NCBI GenBank assembly: GCA_016930235.1
Contig: JAFGHI010000030.1
Location: forward strand, 1-43,833
Length of the DNA: 43,833 bases
Direction of reading: 5' to 3'
From: Candidatus Omnitrophota bacterium
GTDB taxonomy: Bacteria > Omnitrophota > Omnitrophia > Omnitrophales > Aquincolibacteriaceae
Positions 26,901 to 28,529 of the stretch are shown one piece after another. Made by a program: the position numbers and the translations under genes. Numbering within the stretch: the first letter of the stretch is position 1; every line of letters starts with the position of its first letter. A model generated the notes under the pieces. It was given only the letters and a program-made list of their open reading frames with translations. It ran no database searches and had not been told where the DNA came from.

Positions 26901-27399
26901 GGAATCGCCGGTGGTTCATACCCAGGCAGCACAGCAGGCGCTTGGTTTTGAAAAGAGGATGGTGGATGCGATCGTGCTTGGTCCCGATGCAGCTTTTCAA
27001 CTGGCCATGCTTCCTGCTGTGCGTGCTGTTTATGCGGGAGTCCCTCTCTTTGTTGTCGGTGCGGATACCCGGCAGAAGGAACTCCTGGGGCAGTTTAATC
27101 TGGATCTCAGGCAATCCGCTCAGGCTGAAGTCCGGTTGATTGATGATGTCTCGCAAATCCGGGCAGAGCTTCTTAAGAAAATTGGGGACCGTAACATGCA
27201 GGCCTCATCGCTTCATTTGACAGCTCTCCTGACGGCCCGGGATTCCATGATGCTGGCCGAATCGCTTAAGGATCAAATCCCCAATACCATCTTTGTGACG
27301 GAGCGGATGGCCGAACATTTCCGCGCACAGGCCGGTGCTTATGTCGAAAGCCTGGTGGCCGAATTCCAGGCTCGCTATCGAGTCACTACATCAGCCTAA
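5848..27399 (+). CDS. Giant exported multi-domain protein, 7183 aa, divided by recurrent RSELR motifs
   Basis: Single uninterrupted 21.55-kb frame. Signal-peptide-like start 'MQKGFKKAKGIFSSVTCLLFLITNLCNPLPPKTAYA', ChaN/TIKI-like N-domain, several enzyme-like domains and tandem repeat families (separate entries). Confidence 0.93.
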   Translation: MQKGFKKAKGIFSSVTCLLFLITNLCNPLPPKTAYANDQEASFLTEQHLGGFEIPAEWGRVTEIMKSAETDSLILHIQTSHRHYEAQKNIQAILKYLSERYGVHQLFLEGGWDKLEPELLRLTPEDEETNLRITDALLKAGEITGAEAFLIDNESPADGWGIEDYEAYAANGAVFKEIIRQEPLIEKGLTQVKAAWEKEAAKYFSKQLRDFIRREEAFLANQISMSDWLDHLTQEARTCLHLDLENVWHQATWPILVRYARLKKVGELFNEEKIREESEDFIIALRRLQISEEIVKSIQETLGSELNQGNRAQARGILRSRTQDGEEIPASATRFLFERLFDVLPEDFSMELFPNLKLFIQQLVLISELEGEKLEEETLRLTSWITEALADGERDKELVRMLEAIRHFEKLFSLELTRKEYLNAFTSRGEDPFNRLWEEIFSGQKLKAKDKALKEGLQALYAKAVQFYEGAVRREKWMAENTLSHLRQLENRKAVLITGGFHAEGLKDAILNQGVSYVQITPRVTDIPQNTRELYLQMVLGEYLPSNSKYEAALRLQMQDWPGMESDSWPGPSQQNVARHMLDIAGLQLNGDAELDRQLKTSRLAQLAGLRSERRTVRSEDLNPPNRWQGHRWDDWDADHLVQTVQSDTAGNYEITIDEAEEILRLVRQIQGPEQPNPRLVVEAWKSGHALTIEEAVEMSHFSNRMNGTGTVDLDKWRDQIVQRSKDKKGKVKPLSREEAFQILKQIAEIRLMNADTRLLPMPLLIDAFFAFGSVKKLREMLFDVAFDYVPEPTGKTASRRGSNQKAAVQMNLSGLIEAAKGENPKVIDWDWGFKALDRYYEQHRIHVSAARQRKTKSELRLSPTETSTARDSMQPPSGTSSSTGVVPAHEVQVGPSRSEPHQFPTEIGTAQSFGPTAQRAELREVSSAWLLAAASVFVIGLDISWRIQLRRRVTQIWEGHVKRELSDPDYFKGPGANEMFFVNESRKWTRRLVKAIYSTTHDWKASLVSLDELLSRIPQVSVSLIRRNRRSGKNEHWYITVPDSVELKRLAEDSSRLRSIIISHSELRTEDEYFRQLVDEHLEGIRGVYEKFEERLDSIAGQHGIDKLGLRYAVLLDVMRYNTLFYGDILEGPGYSGLSRDDRAFLFGIILTIWQMVYDEIRQLWTELSRESNPFERLAQVLDETGEFRAALRVNHQEALNLVIHALENSGFVTGSGKQTASDWVDYIIASAARFEEGRVGDMNQTRENILLLKALFDAKFHYYHQLNRYRDKSISRTGGRVSISAFVEALLRHDGEFLRAIDRDDQPPRSELRTLGWEWGLALGAVVLGGVFYALNVYLKRAEFFERVEQIWVESIRGVLKESHHPVEPGHEDQIQDDSWVDRHESRRLLMELAGVLRKKFRNDPKAIEILNRIARQISDYTEPIVMREGDRTPLYHFNLPDPRQLKIMLEQPARLNEWILNAKSNFAPDEIEATRFQRSELRTGDIVFHAEPSPLLPAIEKFYGQFQQTIGWMLEGQLSGVKEHRLVRDMLTDMAQFHQSERKWLRGGDFKKLTSEEEAFLFFSYLLPLWRIIHQELEQVFLEYEKGKQPVSGFYAYLTQTPREISGRIWQRHREPFGRAVQLIGQHAAIRWADDRRLGADFIDRVIDRLVQSTAGVVQSLEQENNRYAAMAILNYLFRSRQLFYKEFSDYVADYAKKNLRSLRPRHVNENRNLFYQALEQYEDTLLRSELRKGVRSKTTVQGELREVETAINGISRALSDPEDGLDEEIANRTLTELNTQKDRLLEELRDLESRSELRHDPVLEWPMTDPNRDFNQMLTDFTFYAARQYHDGSARLMTSPSMMGIQYKREQSYDSVLIRHNPQENELVVVGKTSRIDEPDAVLKYVQIVFSDEDLRVYQGQAGEEHGEVASGSSEETRIIAEPLNGIRYQSGRFELVVSPQAFSFLKAQEVMITGLTYVEKTSETEIRPRSELHESISPVLGWGGTVSILLGAGLFLVTLGGLAAVFLFRRWKANGRYDNYPGVKSHVLAAVKADLRVDFSSGKREMTEEKMGGDVIDIDYDDEFSIDWAALPTPLLQDLYRQLAEQRRPKIEFVSGGPHVIVNHVEHRFSMNRGKRLPSRVIAKKTFEIRSPRSELRAGSVSPRDFFGEAFGDWDNLVQRIQRSEITYAAIKPLGHFPEEVQLAIRYQIIRTFVQAGFLVHIGRPIRLTREEAEKFYTVHQGKPFFDALVDYVSSDVYVPLLLEKKDGPEIIDHARETIVEIRRKAQASELVRGAELIPQGVETRVYTQNLIHGSDSPENAIYEVGVILSTEGARSEMRGMTDHVQRTTDRENLLLTPTLSPAGRRQGEGAIHLGHGSWDLGLERSESRTPSSAHWSLADPEFPRGGVILTDNYIRSDMKTYSLPHHRKIAVLERQEGDHLPYAGKFVTAIQQAELVNEVNIISLQTSGSVRQTLENLLSGFEPDLVLVPVSSGWPENEVASWIHDYVQVRGSPLEVLLYPVPLEKNDQFFYTPILEYDFEKIILPAVKVHHTQNRRTQYVPAVRHLLRFLAARANAERRDGPLSTPVANAFAVELIRKGEVQRVLSNRNQMAELDKLVPLIVISPHPDDDVIAAGGLIRNILATTGVENWVLGRGYTGVTGVGDLTPEEIAWGMRELQQIFKPGGDFYDKTGFVPDLYGRVLKETPESPSQEVRSIVEYQVDLLGHLPAVQVKINQWELGDNVQPVFGELVKRIIRRKEVEEASRILSRDLERHVSVRWFDLHSVAFPHGLAPRVPDWMVQQDEVVILEEFQHFFNEHRQQIMASQTHGVPWSIVVPHPEDQHPHHKTTSQIVMTVLQDLSRREGIEIQLIEYQSPWAGGFDTYFVTDTEIPSEAVSPDSGLDRSEELSAMEQYQRALTFLVGELAGRSFGLSSPTPEQLGGRFTESFKRLVFEPVRSELRNDFQKRAGDLLNALEGFDTAVQTAFKAVAKDVQKIDEEGSRFQVTLGGFLGSLERVKDLLRAEDLDRKVFLDAHAALEKIQSGMKELIGGYNPKRASLGEVRTAGNQLDGIIKELAAFLGVTKKPAAKTVQPKTEPPTEKVEGTVTPRESHRPSIEVKKHQGVDGFGAVSAPPAEFFELASGLKQSVLSEMLLDPEINAIGKVKGPAAELEKVKGSIIWVELGSEPETVAKLVINGLRSGKEDKLPVKYGFLIVSYRAAPGSPEAKMIVLVPETVPAESPRSERRVKVEELNRHLREHKALDGIVVALHHSYRVRAKWVNAPAGSNVKGYYVFLSQPADWDEGLEERSAPVQMYLATEGEMQQYEWEIQHLMDESWTAQERKGVYLPSDYFLSRKKKKKVDLALKSEDVFKKAAKAMALFTSHHQIVMDIRAAVFSELGDFQYGAEIKPSQQSDFGPPASQAPQNMIKLLQYVKDHQYEILVGVQDIDRSMGRIRLVLGGSDEKIGSVEEDVKTDLPGLSFQKAKVIKEYPSGGRQVQLGRKVVILRDFHQLNALYQILVKRFRPEWWKGDYLVSVAEIERALDQMQGARGKGQGRSELRDDNQYVARGNGTIRLVPSEGNKAEIHIVQNDVRQFTFEMMSGSAQTVVDSILSGIGSQAIEAVWIGSSGHLMVSVGDFNRFVVDPVLGTVEFKRNYVSAASGVIDLKVERRHLDHLAVTVNGGQFFTHTVKSAVITLTAIESVKGESGYDAVWQDANGNLIILLTNGYRVRVDATTDEVSAMPATGLDELQPLKEMGPSQTGTSEWEGEGEQFLVTSRQGEITIETTDSIFTVAVNLNGKSEFGWAFAKPAAQVVDEINDVRAQFGSPIGYKAVWGDKRNRDLVIELDDGRMIRVKDQSGEIWVRRADAGEGTIVLESTGNYGVTVLLDGNYRAELEYQHGARRSAESLREHQGTSRIASVWSNLDTGVHIFYLDDGRMLTADNQTSEVTVTGVKTAGEARPADSVLSKLPPGAEKVVDNENGFIVLEVSRYGNILVYAGNRDRAYEIPTAKDTGHAYREVHRLQRGADISSIWKNPETWDHFIVLSDGRVIQMNYATHEVTFMSADTAPGNLPGATKIADSNDGEIMLSAASTALGLLVNDAVKETFFIVNPLIVAQTFNSLRRGSSIKSVWGTSEELFFNLDDKRVIVIVRENGNIYVEGEEPVSSSSTAVKEHPNADKVADWGNGVIALRRNILDEIMVYEGDRRVSIVHIPSSSSEQVWNQIRRLRASTEIVAVWREQTSLDCLIDLSDGRTIRIEDETGRIGVEGGDATTPAPAALVPPASSFIPQEAVLVVDSTEGGIALEVTLDGDIDIYIGGQVDRDRRIDNTTLSKAKEIIEKLGDHTITAIWLKKSESNYYLDKAYYFVLDNGQTVVFNGRTGEVSIEGVGAAPAGADVTAKEHPGSSRVADQKNGEITIRWDTDDQLEVLEGRSLAHTIFLHDFVADRVLSQIQGLQGSSRVVAVWEEISTLDTLIDLSDGRTLRINEINSRVTVEGEPVVASAARAGSSQLAAASADEMLEMEQEAIDAKSKAEPVAFQVTVDEIRERGVDVVLRGEDRSEVKGFIFADQLDQDLSRYWWGNTISPVYLVSYKYRKPEHQRKSALFTMRYDRALRERQSGTRQRMTRPEALEYVQDAFQNGTTVEAVVLGASSKGTGINFMIGGVLRAFMRDRYARPRSGEVKELHVVKVDVQSGDDVYVELGETDHQLRRGRSDYRRYMPEVDQETAMSELEDALQRGTTVSIRAGRPNERRTGLNGTYRGAVHVFYRDAQAAAEWSRQTPEQDIDGLYVVQKVEKGPDSFYILQRNRPSASGPRSQRSMGRSGSGGLFTSSGPAGLSPYRRKGGRTPKKSKRPGRGGLDGGRRRSELRIWKNGALGEDQLEIYSTRAHWEGAEKMAVPREIILHSGRGEFVLLNLKAAGRAEDQPSHNVLTYSMVAANSLPSLWEEGLQVGNFKVEIDQEGRPVSQGIRIEIFSDVQDQYAYLGESLSQWINAATNGGEFPFTLQNSRFVTFLTTNVLPTINPLEQPDQGNDLVVDHVSLVNYADDLVRKQAEAVLVHSATGGFGARGMTPALAQSIIESETRAMKEVGLTVYANVTPTRSRGYEEDYEKNKGEAIQEMLQNAGIAENAGADALVLAPLTFLRSSEEITEVVNLLVEATDLPVVFYDNPGLHLIPGRDIDAAVVESLWRSGQIAAIKVSTDQFEIVEGYLRTGIRVYIGNEGLIARAMEKGAIGSVGSTGNILSLLQDLPVTRNLDNLQYLQRIVDDLRGPLTVDQTKITAAILYVLAKEGIVQNVLLPGVPTLEDTEKQAIDEALVKVNRLEAGKNAGIAQAALEKKVVDRFIEDPLGYVKWLRDEADDATLTLAINHIEGVLTVEGNRRILEKRGVLEEIETVLDEIFAAHEWPEEAFQVGEGVVDAAQADLQRARQILVEQVVRKLSDDRHAEMLNRFYEEGVWRSLLANVAEAMAAVPRHLYASRFNGANAYENDIVYIGRRQTISQPSLIAMILLFLHLKGDEKVLEVGGGSGWLASLLGQLTEEVYSTEIIELLRKRAERTVQKMGIQNVHILQARPDVLGYPDAGPYDVIVVSAGSSRATVPDELANQLAEGGKLLIPLLDEDAQALRERENAKRLYSLKVFVKRNGVLVDIFDMKAMGYPVSFVPLILPERAELRAINIKSETSKSANQLVIEVGGKKKSGRHMRTVPRSFTFPVWRDAAQLVNEIEAIAATGNRHYTGVIINSERGHLVTQLSEEATTLGTKGWHKDGIFSDLESGDLVIQLSDGASILVSGMDNYAMEIPPAGMTREIKMRRRVKLNGLVPSILSVSAEGVVQGNLLVERSSSEIIREIEGLIGEQFWTGERFFVSAEVSPQEDVLELVLNDGQKVVVTEDGKRVTIEEGGRIADPFLLRSVVRLVEEWEDYGQVQINASVLAAEMGISSDLTVTDRDVVRAIHLYNQSGSEYVLVDLPTEIGSTFQILPRSEYEKVVPPEDRSELRSVTDHAERTMDHGNLSLTPTLSPAGRARLPAVGQGEGASDVVRGPWSVVQARSELRRSGHHYETIQGNIWVNREMSEFPDKPELSEFVISNGPEINYANVDANFRVRVLYWDYQRAIVQVKVPGGEWSEEIQLYMQTGRHAISGTILMELRGFGKFERPEFGFYVPGESRVLRRREFDRGVQRRSELRDDFVPYVNEGQYTPNLKGWLKLGVDGKEGGLYEFSEFVISVEGELADFDDLDRNIRIQVTDFSKAEKWVEFLWKYPGRGWSQPVKIRMESDEFHITRNAIIRFSSFDREGFPGFAFRDIKRKHEILRRRAYEEIKTGLVVSYPGEEIDLKHPENNLHLEIADADADQGRAMIKYHSRGANRWTRPRDLKTDAIIKIDGLISVTYRGLDKEGKPQFEFEPDNVKVMPGLEYRQIRQSAYRRSPSKSELRIEIPEIVEVIKDLIKETDGERQIRITNGIVANRLNISESAVTTLMLEKAIGQFNESDGTHFLEPIRTEIGHTYLVETRSELRGEWFNLSVDLRNGRALENYSELVISTTGRVDVTDVDRNIRVEVVESDWQREWVTIRVKLPGGEWSEAITLFRGDTYPLTKSVDIQLFTFNGSREPRLGVTRLPHVGVLRRRLFNRDHRRWLEQQPAVRIRAELRLSPTETNTARASAQSPGGTSSSTGVVPAHEVQVTMPRSELRSRNWVNLPLDVEKGNPEMGEFVLSMPVLDMPGSTMDYSRVDNNIRLQITAFSMKGAWIEFRYKLPGRHAKWSKNYRLQMGDGLYPITESVEFELGSFTEEGIPVIGFFAPRSVRIFTRQNYDTSNRQKTVWFTLRADTWAGNLTEDLSGFVINKEGEVDQTDINNNVRVQVIDKDVKKQTVTITVAYPGEQKIRTVLLRRHEEYPVFLNFSIRFHYFDDDGTPYFDFTKDTGYKVLRRSVYGRGPVVQHSELREKRVALQGAQGMPELVESFLPEDAQNAVYGYREIGRVGETGIFAFAVKVMDGILPLSLHGLAAAGPFFTELLSLNGLAMAAPGQESPVVHTQAAQQALGFEKRMVDAIVLGPDAAFQLAMLPAVRAVYAGVPLFVVGADTRQKELLGQFNLDLRQSAQAEVRLIDDVSQIRAELLKKIGDRNMQASSLHLTALLTARDSMMLAESLKDQIPNTIFVTERMAEHFRAQAGAYVESLVAEFQARYRVTTSA
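5970..7500 (+). other. ChaN/TIKI-like (erythromycin-esterase/TraB-like) N-terminal domain
   Basis: 'LILHIQTSHRHYEAQKNIQAILKYLSERYGVHQLFLEGGWDKL...GVEDYEAY'-like pattern (here 'GWGIEDYEAYAAN') and 'AVLITGGFHAEGLKDAI'. Confidence 0.5.
8427..8528 (+). repeat. 102-bp dispersed in-frame repeat, copy 1
   Basis: About 93% identical by eye (7 differences) to 25764-25865, in the same reading frame. Contains 5-nt-loop hairpins. Confidence 0.9.
8430..8607. repeat. Array of short hairpins with 5-nt loops
   Basis: cttgtctc-CAACC-gagacaag (8430-8450); gtggaac-ATCAA-gttccac (8480-8498); accaatttc-CGACC-gaaattggt (8552-8574); cctttgggc-CGACC-gcccaaagg (8585-8607). Confidence 0.85.
8605..11052 (+). other. 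Duplicated TM plus helical cassette (A1 about 8605-9777, A2 about 9778-11052), each with an internal SELR motif
   Basis: 'WLLAAASVFVIGLDISWRIQLRRRVTQIWEGHVKREL' matches 'LALGAVVLGGVFYALNVYLKRAEFFERVEQIWVESIRGVL'. 'DDRAFLFGIILTIWQMVYDEIRQLW' matches 'EEEAFLFFSYLLPLWRIIHQELEQVF'. Confidence 0.65.
12274..12804 (+). other. Nucleoside-diphosphate-kinase-like domain inside the giant ORF
   Basis: 'YAAIKPLGHF...FVQAGFLVHIGRPIRLTREEAEKFYTVHQGKPFFDALVDYVSSDVYVPLLLEKKDG...NLIHGSDSPENAIYEVGVIL'. The NDK active-site signature N-x-x-H-G-S-D-S is present. Confidence 0.8.
12833..12966. repeat. REP-like nested palindrome in frame (copy 1)
   Basis: cctcaccccaaccctctccccagcggggagaaggcagggtgagg core, flanked by ggaccac / gggtc-type repeats. 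Translated as 'LLLTPTLSPAGRRQGEGAIH'. Confidence 0.8.
13650..14480 (+). other. PIG-L/LmbE-type deacetylase-like domain
   Basis: 'LVPLIVISPHPDDDVIAAGGLIRNIL' (HPDDD at 13681-13695) and 'VPHPEDQHPHHKTTSQIV' metal-ligand-like motif. Confidence 0.8.
16447..16472 (+). repeat. GGGGCAA heptamer run, in frame, abutting RSELR
   Basis: gcaaggggcaaggggcaaggggcaagg immediately before cgctccgagcttcgc. Confidence 0.85.
16489..19310 (+). repeat. About nine tandem protein repeats of about 95 aa
   Basis: Pattern 'VAD..NG.I.L..........V..G.........[20-25 aa]..LR....I.AVW......I.LSDGR.IRI...TG.V.VEG' recurs, e.g. around 17740, 18040, 18345, 18690 and 19030. Confidence 0.7.
19370..20409 (+). other. Possible OB/S1-like repeats followed by a Gly/Arg-rich basic tail
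   Basis: Beta-type repeats 'VTVDEIRERGVDVVLRGEDRSEVKGFIFADQL', 'VVKVDVQSGDDVYVELGE', then 'SMGRSGSGGLFTSSGPAGLSPYRRKGGRTPKKSKRPGRGGLDGGRR'. Confidence 0.35.
20960..21800 (+). other. DapA/N-acetylneuraminate-lyase-like TIM-barrel domain
   Basis: 'AVLVHSATGGFGARGMTPALAQSII...GADALVLAPLTFLRSSEEI...LPVVFYDNPGLHLIPGRD...IAAIKVSTDQFEIVEGYLRTGIRVYIGNEGLIARAMEKGAIGSVGSTGNIL'. Schiff-base Lys context (IKVS) and Tyr (FYDNP) are retained. Confidence 0.72.
22150..22824 (+). other. Protein-L-isoaspartate O-methyltransferase-like domain
   Basis: 'VPRHLYASRFNGANAYENDIVYIGRRQTISQPSLIAMILLFLHLKGDEKVLEVGGGSGWLASLLGQL...PYDVIVVSAGSSRATVPDELANQLAEGGKLLIPL'. Confidence 0.85.
23816..23964. repeat. REP-like nested palindrome in frame (copy 2)
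   Basis: ccctcaccccgaccctctccccggcggggagag...cagggtgaggg core inside ggaccacg...cgtggtcc outer arms. Translated as 'LSLTPTLSPAGRARLPAVGQGEGAS'. Confidence 0.85.
23998..26634 (+). repeat. Six copies of a beta-rich module of about 110-125 aa
   Basis: Shared core 'SEFVIS..G...D..D.D.NIRVQV......W......PGGEWSE.I.L......I..S..I....F...G.P.FGF.....VLRRR.Y.R'. Copies at about 23998, 24376, 24771, 25366, 25891 and 26263. Confidence 0.8.
25764..25865 (+). repeat. 102-bp dispersed in-frame repeat, copy 2
   Basis: Near-identical to 8427-8528, same frame. Encodes 'LRLSPTETNTARASAQSPGGTSSSTGVVPAHEVQV'. Confidence 0.9.
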
Positions 27400-27430
27400 C
27401 CGCTTCGCACACCGCGTAGGTGGCCTTTTC
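27399..27430 (+). repeat. Truncated (left arm only) palindromic element
   Basis: accgcttcgcacaccgcgtaggtggccttttc matches the 32-bp left arm with one mismatch. Loop-like cctaacattggatg follows, but there is no right arm. Confidence 0.8.
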
Positions 27431-27659
27431 AGATATTCCTAACATTGGATGCGGGCCCCTTTTCTATGTCTTCTTGAGGACCGTTCGGACCACAAAGGAT
27501 AAAGGCCGGTTGAGGGTGCTATAGACTTCAGTCATCAGGTTCTTTTTTTCCTTCAACCTTCGATACTTGGCCTTCCAACCGTTTTTGGGTTTATAGTCTG
27601 TTGTCTTCAGTCCTTAGTCTCCTTATCGCTTATTGCTTAACATGTTATAATGCATTTCT

Positions 27660-28460
27660 ATGTATCGACTTCTGGTTGTTGGAGATAGCTATGAAGCCCA
27701 CACGATTACCCGTTATTTCCGGTCGAAGAATCAGCGTGTATTTTGTTTGATCGGACATTCTGAGGCGGCTGATTCAATTCGGGGTATAGGGGCCGAACCC
27801 ATCTTTGCGGATCTTCCGTCCGGGGAATTATCGCAACCATTGCCGGCTGTTCAGTTTGTAATTTTTGTTCAGCCGAATCAGGGGGAGAAGGATCCGTACT
27901 TAAAGGGGGTTTCGAATTTTTTGGGACGTCTCAAACGGAATCCGGCACCGACCTTTCTTCTCTGTGTGACGGGATTGGAGATCTGGGGCCGGGGGATCGG
28001 TGATTGGGTGGATGAATCGACGATTCCACAACCGGATACGCCATGGGGGGAGGCACTTTTAAAAGCTGAAAGACGGATTCTTTTATCAGGATATGCTGCC
28101 GGTATCTTAAGGATTGGCAAGGTTTATGGGAATCATGATTCATTTGTGAAAGCAGCAGGCGATTTTGAGAAGATAGATCAATACTTGAGTTTTCTCCATG
28201 AGGATGATTTAATGGGAGTAATGCCTCGGGTCTTAAAGAAGATTAAGGCCGGGGGAGTCCTCATCGCCTCGGAAGATGAACCGCTTTTAGAATCTGAAGT
28301 TAATCGTTATTTGAATGGAAATTTTGGACAGCCGGTTAAAAAACCGGTCGGGTTCGAGACGGGAATCCGGGGGGTTCGATTACGTAATACCGCGCTCAAA
28401 AACCTCGGTTACCGCTTCGCCCACCGCGTAGGTGGCCTTTTCGCACAAAACGAACGTTAG
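27660..28460 (+). CDS. NAD(P)-dependent epimerase/dehydratase-like (extended SDR) protein
   Basis: 266 aa: 'MYRLLVVGDSYEAHTITRYFRSKNQRVFCLIGH' Rossmann-like start, 'TFLLCVTGLEIWG', 'GILRIGKVYGNHD'. Confidence 0.65.
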   Translation: MYRLLVVGDSYEAHTITRYFRSKNQRVFCLIGHSEAADSIRGIGAEPIFADLPSGELSQPLPAVQFVIFVQPNQGEKDPYLKGVSNFLGRLKRNPAPTFLLCVTGLEIWGRGIGDWVDESTIPQPDTPWGEALLKAERRILLSGYAAGILRIGKVYGNHDSFVKAAGDFEKIDQYLSFLHEDDLMGVMPRVLKKIKAGGVLIASEDEPLLESEVNRYLNGNFGQPVKKPVGFETGIRGVRLRNTALKNLGYRFAHRVGGLFAQNER

Positions 28461-28501
28461 GAATGATGGAAAAGGCCACCTACGCGGTGGGCGCTAGCGG
28501 T
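28411..28501. repeat. Long palindromic element overlapping the 3' end of the epimerase-like gene
   Basis: Left arm 28411-28442 accgcttcgcccaccgcgtaggtggccttttc; right arm 28469-28493 gaaaaggccacctacgcggtgggcg. Confidence 0.92.
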
Positions 28502-28529
28502 GGTTGTGTAAGCGAGCGAAGGAGACAGG

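Noticed and set aside
5971-27156. Many antisense or off-frame ORFs of 60-190 aa within the giant gene
   Set aside because: Low-complexity or implausible products, no RBS or homology seen; expected shadow frames of a long coding sequence.
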